DNA from: Acidobacteriota bacterium
GTDB lineage: Bacteria > Acidobacteriota > UBA6911
Assembly (NCBI GenBank): GCA_013388445.1
Contig: JACADW010000142.1
Span: forward strand, 1-35,653
Length of the DNA: 35,653 bases
Direction of reading: 5' to 3'
The position numbers and the translations under genes are program-made. How positions within the stretch are numbered: position 1 is the first letter of the stretch; each line of letters starts with the position of its first letter. Below are positions 7,523 through 15,908 of the stretch, in pieces. A model generated the notes under the pieces. That model did not search any database. It had not been told where the DNA came from and was given only the letters and a program-made list of their open reading frames with translations.

Positions 7523-10465
7523 ATGGACGCACCGACATCGCAGAACGGAGATGCCATCAGGGTGGTGGGCGCCCGGGTCCACAACCTCCGCAACCTCACC
7601 GTCTCCATTCCGCTCAACGCGCTGACCGTCATCACGGGCGTATCGGGAAGCGGGAAGAGCAGCCTCGCCTTCGACACCCTTTATGCCGAGGGCCAGCGCC
7701 GCTACGTAGCCTCCCTCTCCGCCTATGCCCGGCAGTTCCTCGAACGGATCGACCGCCCCGATGTGGAGGACATCGTCGGCATCTGCCCCGCGCTCGCCAT
7801 ACGGCAGAGGACCTATACAAGAAACCCAAGATCCACGGTGGCCACGGTCACGGAGATCGGCGATTACCTGAGGCTGCTGTATGCCAGGATCGGAGTCACC
7901 CGCTGCCACCAGTGCGGCAGGGTCGTCGAGAGGGACACACCCGACAGGATTGCCGATTTCGTCCTATCTCTCCCTTCCGGTACCCGCCTCCTGCTGTGCA
8001 TACCGCTTCGCATGCGGGATGCCGATACGCCGGGATCATCCGCCGACTCGGGCCGGTCGCGTGCGCGACGCAGCGACGCCCGAGCCACCGGCCTGGACCC
8101 CGCCGCGCGTTTGCGGATGATCGTGCCTGGACTCGAGCGGCAGGGATTCGCGCGCCTCCTGGTCGGTGCTGAGGTCGTCGAACTGGCGGGCGCGCCGGAG
8201 CTCTTCAGCAGGAATCCGGATGCCGATCTCAAGATCGTCGTCGACCGACTGATCGTACAGGATACGATCCGTAAACGGTTGATCGACTCGCTCGAGACCT
8301 GCATGCGCGAAGCGGAAGGCCGGATCGAGATCCTCCTCCCTGCGGATGACCCGGCCGGGATCCAGGAGATGATCGAGACCCGATTCCCGGAAATCAGATG
8401 GACCCCCCACCCGGCAGGCACACTCGTAAAATTCAGCGATCGGTTCGAATGCCAGCTCTGCCGCACCACCTATGAAGAGCCGGAGCCGCGGCTCTTTTCC
8501 TTCAACAACCCGTTCGGAGCATGTCCCGAATGTCAGGGGTTCGGCAACACAATTACGCTGGACCTTGACCTGGTCATCCCCGACAAGAGCAAGAGCCTGT
8601 CGCAAGGAGCAGTCCATCCGTGGACCAGGCCGCGCTACCGGGCCTTCCAGAGCCGGCTCATTCAGTTCGCCGAAAGGCAAGGCATTCCGCTCGACGTCGC
8701 GTGGTCGGAGCTCAGTGAAGCGGCCAGAACATGGATCGTCGAAGGGAAGGATTCGTTCCCGGGGATTCTCGGTTTCTTCGACCATCTCGAAAAAAAGAAG
8801 TACAAGATGCATGTCCGCATCTTCATCAGCCGTTACCGGGGATACACTACCTGCCGGAGCTGCCAGGGGCGGCGGCTGCGCCGAGAGGCCCGGGACGTCT
8901 ATGTGGGCGGCAAGGCGATAACCGAGATCCTGGCCATGACAACGCTCGAGGCAGCGAGGTTCTTTGCGGCTCTGCGGCTCTCGCAGGCCGAGGAGGGAGT
9001 GGGCGCCAGGATCCTGAAGGAGATTCGGCAGCGCCTGGATCTCCTGCTCCGGGTCGGTCTCGAATACCTGACGCTGGACCGGCTCTCGTCGACACTCTCC
9101 GGCGGCGAATCACAGAGGATCCAGCTTGCCACTTCTTTGGGATCGATGCTGGCTGGGACGCTCTACGTACTCGACGAACCGAGCATCGGTCTGCACCCGC
9201 GGGACAACCTGCGCCTGATAGAAACGCTCCTGAAGCTCAAGGAGCTGGGCAATACGGTCGTGGTTGTCGAGCACGACCCGGAGATCATGCGCAGCGCAGA
9301 CCACATCATCGATCTGGGACCACGGGCGGGCGAGAACGGCGGGCGGATCGTGGCGGAAGGTGACTTCGCATCAATTGTGAGGGAACCGAATTCCCTGACC
9401 GGACGATATTTGAGCGGAGAGGCAAGGATCTCCGTCCCGCTATTCCGCAGGATGGACAACGGACGCTGTTTGGAGCTGATCGGCGCAAGGAGACACAACC
9501 TGAAGGATCTCAGCCTGAAGATCCCGTTGGGAATGATGGTTTGCGTGACCGGCGTCAGTGGGAGCGGAAAGTCAACCCTGGTCCATGATGTCCTCTATGT
9601 CGCGATCAAGAAAGCCAAGGGCGAACTCAAGGACGTCCCAGCCGGTTGCCAGTCACTCCATGGAGCGGACAAGATCGCGGACGTCGTCCTGGTGGACCAG
9701 TCTCCGGTCGGCCGGACTCCACGATCGAATCCCGCCACCTACGTCAAGGCCTTCGACGACATCCGAAGCATTTTCGCCGAAACGCGGGATGCGTACTCAA
9801 GGAACCTCGGCGCCGCCCATTTCTCGTTTAACCTGAGCGGCGGGCGCTGCGAGACCTGTCAGGGCAGCGGCACGATCACCGTCGAGATGCAGTTTCTGGC
9901 TGACGTGGAGTTGACCTGCGAGGACTGCCGGGGCAAGCGGTTCAAACCATCCGTTCTCGAGGTGACCTACCGCGGCCGGAATATCGCCGAGGTGCTGGAC
10001 CTGACCGTCCACGAGGCGATGGACTTCTTCGCCGGTCACAGCCGGCTGTTGAAGAAACTGCGCGTGCTGGAAGAGATCGGTCTGGGCTATCTGCGCCTGG
10101 GGCAGTCCGCCACGAGCCTCTCCGGAGGCGAGGCACAGAGGATGAAACTCGCGTCGTACATCGCGCGCGGGAGCACGGCCGACTCCCTCTTCATCTTCGA
10201 CGAACCTACGACCGGCCTGCATTTCGACGACATCAAGAAGCTGCTCGCCGCGCTGGACAAACTCATCGGCCAGGGCAACTCCGTCATCGTAATTGAACAC
10301 AACATGGATGTGATCAAGACGGCCGACTGGATCATCGACCTGGGACCCGAAGGAGGCGACGCGGGAGGCGAGGTCGTTTTCGAAGGCAGCCCGGACGACA
10401 TCATCGCCTGCGAACGCTCCTACACCGGTCAGTTCCTCAGGCGCCATCTGCAAATTGACGATTGA
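7523..10465 (+). CDS. uvrA: UvrABC excision repair ATPase subunit A
   Basis: Damage-recognition ATPase of nucleotide excision repair, 980 residues from the ATG at 7523 (family about 940). It has two ABC modules. The first Walker A is GVSGSGKSS at about residues 39-47, with the signature LSGGESQRIQLA and Walker B LYVLDEPSIGLHPRD. The second Walker A, GVSGSGKST, begins near residue 677, with LSGGEAQRMKLAS and FIFDEPTTGLH. Zinc-binding CxxC pairs are visible: CHQC, CQLC/CPEC, CRSC, and the DNA-binding CETC/CEDC finger in the second half. I prefer this start because the promoter at 7455-7483 predicts an RNA beginning near 7490, and because residues IRVVGARVHNLRN then sit at the usual distance from the N-terminus. 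The ribosome binding site (GAGGG two bases away, GGAG eleven away) is imperfect. Confidence 0.95.
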   Translation: MDAPTSQNGDAIRVVGARVHNLRNLTVSIPLNALTVITGVSGSGKSSLAFDTLYAEGQRRYVASLSAYARQFLERIDRPDVEDIVGICPALAIRQRTYTRNPRSTVATVTEIGDYLRLLYARIGVTRCHQCGRVVERDTPDRIADFVLSLPSGTRLLLCIPLRMRDADTPGSSADSGRSRARRSDARATGLDPAARLRMIVPGLERQGFARLLVGAEVVELAGAPELFSRNPDADLKIVVDRLIVQDTIRKRLIDSLETCMREAEGRIEILLPADDPAGIQEMIETRFPEIRWTPHPAGTLVKFSDRFECQLCRTTYEEPEPRLFSFNNPFGACPECQGFGNTITLDLDLVIPDKSKSLSQGAVHPWTRPRYRAFQSRLIQFAERQGIPLDVAWSELSEAARTWIVEGKDSFPGILGFFDHLEKKKYKMHVRIFISRYRGYTTCRSCQGRRLRREARDVYVGGKAITEILAMTTLEAARFFAALRLSQAEEGVGARILKEIRQRLDLLLRVGLEYLTLDRLSSTLSGGESQRIQLATSLGSMLAGTLYVLDEPSIGLHPRDNLRLIETLLKLKELGNTVVVVEHDPEIMRSADHIIDLGPRAGENGGRIVAEGDFASIVREPNSLTGRYLSGEARISVPLFRRMDNGRCLELIGARRHNLKDLSLKIPLGMMVCVTGVSGSGKSTLVHDVLYVAIKKAKGELKDVPAGCQSLHGADKIADVVLVDQSPVGRTPRSNPATYVKAFDDIRSIFAETRDAYSRNLGAAHFSFNLSGGRCETCQGSGTITVEMQFLADVELTCEDCRGKRFKPSVLEVTYRGRNIAEVLDLTVHEAMDFFAGHSRLLKKLRVLEEIGLGYLRLGQSATSLSGGEAQRMKLASYIARGSTADSLFIFDEPTTGLHFDDIKKLLAALDKLIGQGNSVIVIEHNMDVIKTADWIIDLGPEGGDAGGEVVFEGSPDDIIACERSYTGQFLRRHLQIDD

Positions 10466-10566
10466 CGAGTGCCCAATTCATCCTGCAATCACGAGGAATG
10501 CGCCTTCTTGGGAGGTTTGGATCCTGGCAAAGTCTGAGTCCCTTTCCCCCAGTACTCGTCAACCTG

Positions 10567-10596
10567 TTGACCCTGCGCGCCGAGGTTCAGTATGAT
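10567..10596 (+). promoter_or_regulatory. Sigma70-type promoter of the 6S RNA gene
   Basis: TTGACC at 10567-10572, an 18-base spacer, and TATGAT at 10591-10596. The predicted start at about 10602-10604 coincides with the 5' base of the RNA closing stem derived independently from pairing. The -35 lies in a perfect inverted repeat GTCAAC-CT-GTTGAC (10558-10571), which could be an operator. Confidence 0.65.
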
Positions 10597-10601
10597 TCTG
10601 T

Positions 10602-10790
10602 TGGCTCCTGCAACGTTGGTGATGGCATAAGACGTTTGAGCCAACAGTCTATTTGAGCGGGTGCCTGGGTCGTTTCACGGTGCGCGAGCTTTTCCATCAG
10701 GAACTTGCTTGCCTGAAGTGAATCGCAGGGCGCCCCCTTGGTGAACAAGGTTCAAATAGATCCTGCCACACGGCGGCGCGGGAGCCCTTT
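10602..10790 (+). ncRNA. ssrS: 6S RNA (regulator of sigma70 RNA polymerase)
   Basis: The RNA is about 185 nt, the size of E. coli 6S RNA (184), which traps sigma70-holoenzyme by imitating an open promoter. The closing stem pairs GGCTCC (10603-10608) with GGAGCC (10781-10786), TGC with GCG, GTT-G-GTG with CACGGC (one bulge), and TGGCA with TGCCA. The bubble's 5' strand contains TTGAGCCAACA, resembling the conserved CTGAGCCGATA of E. coli 6S. The 3' strand has hairpin CCTTG-GTGAA-CAAGG (10736-10750), then TTCAA, CCTGC and GGCGGC in the same order as E. coli CCTTG-AAC-CAAGG, TTCAA, CCTGC, GGCGGC. The terminal arm begins with GGGTGCC (10659-10665) pairing GGCGCCC (10729-10735). The RNA is followed by CTTTCTTTT. 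It lies directly before the YmdB-family gene and near zapA, a common 6S neighbour. No covariance model was run. Confidence 0.8.
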
Positions 10791-10833
10791 CTTTTGCGTC
10801 CTCTCGGCGAGGCAGCGCCTGAATCGAGGCACC

Positions 10834-11619
10834 GTGCGAGTCCTGTTTGTCGGTGATGTGTTTGGGAAGCCGGGGAGGCGGATTCTCGATCTGAGACTGC
10901 GCGCTCTGATCCTGGAGCATCGGATCGACTTCTGCGTGGCCAACGTCGAGAATGCCGCCGGTGGCTTCGGCCTCACTCCTCAGATAGCCGAGGAGCTGCT
11001 TTCCAAGGATATCGACCTGCTCACGTCCGGCAACCACATCTGGGACAAGAAAGCGATCATCCCCTACCTGAGCACGCAACCCCGCCTCCTGCGCCCTGCC
11101 AACTACCCCGTCTCTGCACCGGGGGTTGGGGTTTTCCTGGACGACACGCGTTGCGGCGTGCGCGTCGGCGTGCTCAACCTGCAGGGTCGAGTCTACATGC
11201 CTGCAATCGATTGTCCGTTTGCAGCGGCCAAGGCGGCGATCGAACAGATACGGAAAGAGACACCAATCATCGTCGTCGACTTTCATGGGGAAGCCACTTC
11301 CGAGAAGCAGGCCTTCGCCTGGTGCTTCGACGGCATGGTCAGTGCCGTGGTGGGCACGCACACGCACGTCCAGACCGCCGATGAGCGGATCCTTCCGCGC
11401 GGAACCGCGTTCATCACCGATCTCGGCATGACCGGTCCATACGACTCTGTGATCGGGTCGGTCACGGACCTCGCCCTCGAGAGGTTTCTTACCCAGATCC
11501 CGGTGCGCCTGGAACCGGCTTCGGCCAATCCACGGTTTTGCGGAGCCGTGATCGAGATCGACGAACAGACCGGGCGCGCGAACTCCATACTCCGCCTGAA
11601 TATGCCGGCCGGCGGCTGA
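10834..11619 (+). CDS. YmdB-family metallophosphoesterase (TIGR00282 type)
   Basis: A 261-residue dimetal phosphoesterase; family members hydrolyse 2',3'-cyclic nucleotides and, in Bacillus, affect biofilm and motility decisions. I chose the GTG at 10834, which has GAGG 4 bases upstream and gives the standard opening VRVLFVGDVFGKPGR; the open frame continues upstream to 10738 but would overlap the 6S RNA. Metal-binding motifs are GDVFG (Asp), VENAAGG (Glu), SGNHIWD (Asn/His), VDFHGEATSEK (His) and GTHTHVQTAD (two His). In many genomes it sits beside rny or zapA; here it is convergent with zapA. Confidence 0.9.
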   Translation: MRVLFVGDVFGKPGRRILDLRLRALILEHRIDFCVANVENAAGGFGLTPQIAEELLSKDIDLLTSGNHIWDKKAIIPYLSTQPRLLRPANYPVSAPGVGVFLDDTRCGVRVGVLNLQGRVYMPAIDCPFAAAKAAIEQIRKETPIIVVDFHGEATSEKQAFAWCFDGMVSAVVGTHTHVQTADERILPRGTAFITDLGMTGPYDSVIGSVTDLALERFLTQIPVRLEPASANPRFCGAVIEIDEQTGRANSILRLNMPAGG

Positions 11620-11652
11620 TCCCGTTCCGTTGCGCGTCGGGGCGGGTGCCGC

Positions 11653-11674
11653 TGCGTTTTGCAGGCGAAACGCA
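11653..11674. terminator. Hairpin between convergent ymdB-like and zapA genes
   Basis: TGCGTTT (11653-11659) and AAACGCA (11668-11674) form a 7-bp stem with an 8-base loop in the 70-base gap between two convergent stop codons. There is no uridine tract on either strand, so it is at best a weak bidirectional terminator. Confidence 0.3.
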
Positions 11675-11689
11675 CCAGGGTGTTGGCAT

Positions 11690-11983
11690 TCACTGCAGAA
11701 AACGGTCAAGGAGGGAGACGCACTCCAGCGAGCGGCGGCTCAGGGATTCATCCAGCTTCTGTATTTCATCCGCCACCCGCTGGGCATCGTCGGCAAGGCT
11801 CAGGGCCGCGAGGATCGCCACCTTCAGCGTGTCCACAGCGCCGGTACTCTCGGCGATTTCGCGCATGCGCCTGTCAAGCAGGAGGCACAGCCGGTGCAGC
11901 TGCTCGGGATCGCCGCTGGTCCGCAGCGTGTACTCGCGATCGTAGATCTTGACCTTGACCACTTCAGATCGCGGTTCAACCAT
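11690..11983 (-). CDS. zapA: Cell division protein ZapA
   Basis: A small (97-residue) cytoplasmic protein that binds and bundles FtsZ at the division ring. The N-terminal globular part begins VVKVKIYDREYTLRTSGDPEQLHRLCLLLDRRM, the typical ZapA pattern in which a beta-strand pair carries the conserved Y-x-L-R and D/E residues. It is followed by a long C-terminal helix (about residues 47-97) that forms the tetrameric coiled coil. It closes the thrS-infC-rpmI-rplT-pheS-pheT-zapB-like operon, 36 bases after the coiled-coil gene. Confidence 0.88.
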   Translation of the reverse strand: MVEPRSEVVKVKIYDREYTLRTSGDPEQLHRLCLLLDRRMREIAESTGAVDTLKVAILAALSLADDAQRVADEIQKLDESLSRRSLECVSLLDRFLQ

Positions 11984-12019
11984 GGTGTTGACCTGCCTCT
12001 GGCGCGGTGCCGGGCGGGC

Positions 12020-12298
12020 CTACCTGGTCTCGAGCGTAGCCAGAAGATTCAGCGCTTTCTCTACACGCTCACGAAGCTCCTCACGTTCCTTTTGAAGTGA
12101 GGCGAGCGTATCGCTCGCGGAATCTTCCTTGGCCTTGATGGCGTCGAGTTCCGCCCTGAGGCTGCCGTTTTCCGCCCTGAGAGTCTCATTTTCCTTCTGG
12201 ATGGCCTTGAAGGCTTCGACCACCCGGTAGATCTTGTCCTCGAGATGGCTGAATCTCTCGAGGCCGGTCAGTTCCAATTGGGCCTTGGTACTTGCCAT
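12020..12298 (-). CDS. ZapB-like coiled-coil cell division protein
   Basis: A 92-residue, highly charged protein that is almost entirely predicted coiled coil (LEDKIYRVVEAFKAIQKENE and RAELDAIKAKEDSASDTLAS show heptad spacing). It starts at the ATG at 12298, which follows AGGAGG; a longer open frame to 12403 would run into pheT. It lies 7 bases after the pheT stop and directly before zapA. Length, composition and position match ZapB-like proteins that bridge ZapA to the divisome. Sequence identity in this class is low, so the name rests mostly on context. Confidence 0.72.
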   Translation of the reverse strand: MASTKAQLELTGLERFSHLEDKIYRVVEAFKAIQKENETLRAENGSLRAELDAIKAKEDSASDTLASLQKEREELRERVEKALNLLATLETR

Positions 12299-12305
12299 AT
12301 TCCTC

Positions 12306-14354
12306 CTACCTGACCTGAGCGCCGAAGGAATCGCGGAGAAACTCCGTGACATTATCGCTGAACCCCTGAACCCGGTCAATCGTGAGTGTCCGCTGGCGGT
12401 CAAGGAAAACGAGGTGTACGGTCAGGCTCACCTTGCCGTCAGGGATACCCGGGCCCGAGTAGACATCGATCAGGTCCAAAGATTGGAGTTCTGCGATCCC
12501 GAGACCGGTAATCCCCCGCGCGATGTCGCCGTAGCGCACGCTCCTGTCGACGAGAAAGCAGAGGTCTCTTTCCACCGCCGGATACCTGGGCAGCGGCTCG
12601 TAGCGCACGGGCATGAATGCGTGCCGGCACAGCGCATCGAAATCAACTTCTGCAAGGTAGACCGGCTGGCGCAGCTTGTAACTCTCCTGGAGTGAGGGGT
12701 GGAGCGATCCCAGGACTCCTGCACGCGTACCCCCGATCACGAGCGTCGCCGCATCCGCCGGATTGAGCCAGGCTACGTCGCAACCGGGCAGGACGTCGGC
12801 TTCGGCACTTCGCAAACCGGCCAGCAAGGCGGTGATGGCCCCTTTCAGGCTGAAGAAATCGTAATCCTGTGCCGGCTGCCTCCAGTTGCATTCGGTGAAG
12901 CCGCCCGTCCCCAAGATCCCTAGCGAGCGTCCTTCGACGGGCAGAGCATCCGGTCCCGTCCGGAACGTCTTGCCGATCTCGAATAACCGCACGCGGCGGA
13001 CGTCATGGTTGACATTGCGCTGCGCCGAGATCACGAGGCCGGGTGCCAGAGTGGTGCGCAGGTAGTGCGTATCCTCCGTCAGGGGATTCCTGATGACCGC
13101 GCGGTCCACAGTCGGCACGGCAAACCGTTCGAGCTCCTGTGCTCCCGAAAAGCTGAGATTCACTGCCTCGCTGTAACCCATGCCCAGCAAAACCCGTCGC
13201 GCTGCACTCTCAAAACGCTGCACCGGCGAATGCGTGCCGGCGGACCAGCTCGGCGGCATGGTTGTCGGGATGTTCTGGTAGCCATAGAACCGGGCCAGCT
13301 CCTCGATCAGGTCCGCCTCGAACTCCATGTCCGCACGGTATGACGGACACGTTACCAGCCAATGCCCCTTTCCCATGCGCCGCAGCCTGAAGTTGAGGCG
13401 CGAGAGCGTGACCTCGACGAATGCATCCTCGAGCTGCACGCCCAGCAGCGATTCCGCGCGCCGCTTGCTGAGCTCGATCTGGACGCGCGGGAGGCACTCC
13501 GGGTAGATGTCCTGGAGGCTTCCGGCAAGCCTCCCCCCGGCCAACTCGATGACCAGCTGGGCGGTGCGTGAAATGGCAGCAACGGTTCCGTCCCAGTCGA
13601 CGCCGCGCTCGAAGCGGTAGCTGGCTTCCGTGGAGAGATTCAGCCGCTTTGATGTGCGGCGGATGGACCTCGGCAGGAAATAGGCACATTCGAGCAGCAC
13701 GGTCGAGGTCTTGAGGGAAATCTCCGTCTGCAGTCCGCCCATAACCCCTGCGATGGCTACCGGATCTTCGGCGTCATTGATGAGAAGCATCTCGCGGTCG
13801 AGCGTGCGCTCGATTCCGTCGAGCGTAGTGATCTTCTGCCCGTCGGCTGCCCGGGCCACGACGACCTTCCCCCCCTTGAGGAGGTGGAAATCAAACGCAT
13901 GGAGCGGATGCCCCATCTCGAGCAGCACATAGTTCGTGATGTCAACGATGTTGTTGATCGGGCGCATGCCGCAGGCCTCGAGCCGCTTCTGCATCCAGGG
14001 CGGCGAGGTCCCGAGCCTGACTCCGTCCAGCACGAGGCCGTTGTATCGCGGGCAGAGATCCGGATCCCGGATCTCGATCTGGTAGGGCACCCTCTCCTTG
14101 CGAAGCCGGACCGGATGCCGAGGTTTCGGGATTCGGACGGGTCTCTGATAGATCGCCGAGATCTCACGGGCGATCCCGATGTGGCTGAGGCAGTCCGGCC
14201 TGTTTGCCGTAACTTCGATCTCAAAAACCGTGTCCCCGCAGACTCGTGCAACGCCTTCCACAACCAGGCCGGACATGGTCAGATCGCTCTGAAGTCTCTC
14301 CGGATCTTCCGGAAGCTCGATGTAGTCCTTGAGCCAATCGATGCTTATCTTCAT
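12306..14354 (-). CDS. pheT: Phenylalanyl-tRNA synthetase beta subunit, short form
   Basis: Beta subunit of the alpha2-beta2 PheRS; it carries the editing site, binds tRNA and supports the alpha catalytic core. The ATG at 14354 has GGGAG 8 bases upstream. The 682 residues are about 110 fewer than the usual ~790-800. The missing part is the EMAP-type tRNA-binding domain that normally follows the first ~40 residues: here the opening MKISIDWLKDYIELPEDPERL runs straight into FEIEVTANRPDCLSHIGIAREI. B3/B4 editing (NIVDITNYVLLEMGHPLHAFD), B5 and the C-terminal FDX-ACB anticodon domain (PRYPAVERDLCFLVD ... SLTVHLVFLDRQRTL) are present. Short PheT proteins are known in some phyla, so this is probably a lineage trait. 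Confidence 0.94.
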   Translation of the reverse strand: MKISIDWLKDYIELPEDPERLQSDLTMSGLVVEGVARVCGDTVFEIEVTANRPDCLSHIGIAREISAIYQRPVRIPKPRHPVRLRKERVPYQIEIRDPDLCPRYNGLVLDGVRLGTSPPWMQKRLEACGMRPINNIVDITNYVLLEMGHPLHAFDFHLLKGGKVVVARAADGQKITTLDGIERTLDREMLLINDAEDPVAIAGVMGGLQTEISLKTSTVLLECAYFLPRSIRRTSKRLNLSTEASYRFERGVDWDGTVAAISRTAQLVIELAGGRLAGSLQDIYPECLPRVQIELSKRRAESLLGVQLEDAFVEVTLSRLNFRLRRMGKGHWLVTCPSYRADMEFEADLIEELARFYGYQNIPTTMPPSWSAGTHSPVQRFESAARRVLLGMGYSEAVNLSFSGAQELERFAVPTVDRAVIRNPLTEDTHYLRTTLAPGLVISAQRNVNHDVRRVRLFEIGKTFRTGPDALPVEGRSLGILGTGGFTECNWRQPAQDYDFFSLKGAITALLAGLRSAEADVLPGCDVAWLNPADAATLVIGGTRAGVLGSLHPSLQESYKLRQPVYLAEVDFDALCRHAFMPVRYEPLPRYPAVERDLCFLVDRSVRYGDIARGITGLGIAELQSLDLIDVYSGPGIPDGKVSLTVHLVFLDRQRTLTIDRVQGFSDNVTEFLRDSFGAQVR

Positions 14355-14369
14355 GACAGGTGCTCCCGG

Positions 14370-15398
14370 CTAGAACTGTCTGAGAAAGCGCAGGTCGTTT
14401 TCCCAGAACAGCCTGATGTCTTCGACCCCGTATTTGAGGATCGCCACTCGATCGATGCCCATGCCCCAGGCGAAGCCGGAATATCGGCTGTCGTCGACAC
14501 CCGACATACGCAACACCTTGGGGTGAACCATCCCGGCGCCCAGGATCTCGATCCAGCCAGTCTGTTTGCAGATGCGGCAGCCCTGGCCGAAGCAGAATAT
14601 GCAGGAAATGTCCACTTCCGCTCCCGGTTCAACGAAGGGGAAATAGCCCGGCCGGAGGCGCATTCGCGTATCGGGATGGAAGATGCGTTTGAGGAATGTC
14701 TCCAGCGTGCCTTTAAGATCCCCCATCGTGATTCCCTCGTCCACAACCAGCACGTCCACCTGGAAGAACATGGGCGAGTGCGTGGCATCGAATGGATCGC
14801 GACGATAGACCTTTCCAGTGCTGACCGCGCGGATGGGAGGCTTCATCGTCTCCATCGCATGGACCTGAACCGTTGAGCAGTGAGTGCGCAGGAGTGTCAA
14901 TTCAGGCTCGTCAAAATAGAACGTATCCTGGGCATCCCGCGCCGGATGTTCGCGCGGCATGTTCAGGGCCGTGAAGTTGTAGTACTCCCTCTCCACTTCA
15001 GGACAGTCGAAGACGCGGAAACCCATGCTGACGAAGATGTCCTCAATCTCCTGCTGCAGGCGCCGGATCGGGTGTTCGCAGCCCACCGGGTATGGGAACC
15101 CCGGACGGGTGACGTCCACGAGGCTCCCGGAGATCGCCGCCTCGCGCGCAGCCTTCTTCAGGACCTCGAGGACCGCTTCGAGGCGCTCCTCGGCGTGCTT
15201 CCTGAGCTCGTTCATAGCCCGCCCGAATGCCGGGCGCTCCTCGCTTGGAAGGTCGCGGAGCAGTTTCATCCGGGTCGTGATGATGCCGGTCTCGCGCGCC
15301 AGCCAGCGGTCGCGGACCGAGACGTACTGTTCCATATCGCGGATCGTGCTGACATCTCGTTCAAACTGCTCGATCAGGTTTCTATCGGGATCGGTCAT
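14370..15398 (-). CDS. pheS: Phenylalanyl-tRNA synthetase alpha subunit
   Basis: Catalytic subunit charging tRNA-Phe (342 residues, normal size). Residues 1-95 form the N-terminal coiled coil (ERLEAVLEVLKKA). The class II core follows with PIRRLQQEIEDIFVSMGF, HPARDAQDTFYFDEP, the motif 2 region RAVSTGKVYRRDPFDATHSP and FFQVDVLVVDEGI, and the motif 3 region GFAWGMGIDRVAILKYGVEDIR. The ATG at 15398 has AGG about 8 bases upstream. pheS is followed after 15 bases by pheT. It is preceded by an intrinsic terminator-like hairpin in the gap after rplT, which could set PheST level. Confidence 0.96.
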   Translation of the reverse strand: MTDPDRNLIEQFERDVSTIRDMEQYVSVRDRWLARETGIITTRMKLLRDLPSEERPAFGRAMNELRKHAEERLEAVLEVLKKAAREAAISGSLVDVTRPGFPYPVGCEHPIRRLQQEIEDIFVSMGFRVFDCPEVEREYYNFTALNMPREHPARDAQDTFYFDEPELTLLRTHCSTVQVHAMETMKPPIRAVSTGKVYRRDPFDATHSPMFFQVDVLVVDEGITMGDLKGTLETFLKRIFHPDTRMRLRPGYFPFVEPGAEVDISCIFCFGQGCRICKQTGWIEILGAGMVHPKVLRMSGVDDSRYSGFAWGMGIDRVAILKYGVEDIRLFWENDLRFLRQF

Positions 15399-15413
15399 GG
15401 CAGATACCTACCA

Positions 15414-15447
15414 ACAAAAACGCCCGGAGCCGCAGGGCACCGGGCGT
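15414..15447 (-). terminator. Intrinsic terminator or attenuator between rplT and pheS
   Basis: On the minus strand ACGCCCGG (complement of 15440-15447) pairs perfectly with CCGGGCGT (complement of 15420-15427) around a 12-base loop, followed immediately by a TTTTTG tract. This is a good Rho-independent terminator lying after the rplT stop and about 16 bases before the pheS start. In E. coli pheST is controlled by attenuation at the same operon position through the pheM leader; no Phe-rich leader peptide is visible here. Confidence 0.7.
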
Positions 15448-15475
15448 GCGGACGTGTGTAACCGGCCTGTCGCCC

Positions 15476-15838
15476 TCAGGCGGCCGCGAGCGCCGCTTTG
15501 GCTGTTTCGGCCAGCCGGGCGAAGGTCTCGGGATCCCGTACGGCGATATCGGCCAGCACCTTGCGGTCCAGCATGACCCTCGACCGCTTCAGCCCGCTGA
15601 TGAACCTGTTATAGGAAAGACCATGCTGCCGCGCCGCCGCGCCCACTCGCAGGATCCAGAGGCTGCGGAAATCCCTCTTCTTGTTCCGTCGATCCCGGTA
15701 GGCGAATCGCAGCGCGCGCTCAACGGATTCCTTGGCAGACCTGTGCAGCTTACTCTTTGTCAGCCGATATCCTTTGGCCAGCTTGAGAATCTTCTTGCGG
15801 CGCTGCACCCTCTTGCTGCCCCTCTTGACTCTTGGCAT
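15476..15838 (-). CDS. rplT: 50S ribosomal protein L20
   Basis: A primary 23S rRNA-binding protein needed early in large-subunit assembly (120 residues, normal size). The opening [20 protein letters not shown] and the motif [19 protein letters not shown] are diagnostic. AGGAG lies 6 bases before the ATG at 15838. In many bacteria L20 represses the infC-rpmI-rplT messenger; no clear L20-binding mimic was identified here. It follows rpmI by 70 bases and is followed by the terminator-like hairpin at 15414-15447. Confidence 0.98.
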   Translation of the reverse strand: MPRVKRGSKRVQRRKKILKLAKGYRLTKSKLHRSAKESVERALRFAYRDRRNKKRDFRSLWILRVGAAARQHGLSYNRFISGLKRSRVMLDRKVLADIAVRDPETFARLAETAKAALAAA

Positions 15839-15908
15839 TTTCCACTCCTGTTACAGATCCCTGAAACGGTGCGCGGCCGGCATACCGCCGTCCGGCCCCG
15901 CCTCGGCC

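Noticed and set aside
10571-10730. CCCTGCG / CGCAGGG pair and TGTTGGCTC / GAGCCAACA hairpin as a different structured RNA
   Set aside because: The first arm overlaps the -35 and spacer of the promoter, so it would not be transcribed from it. The 6S fold explains the same region better; the second hairpin competes with it but lacks supporting context.
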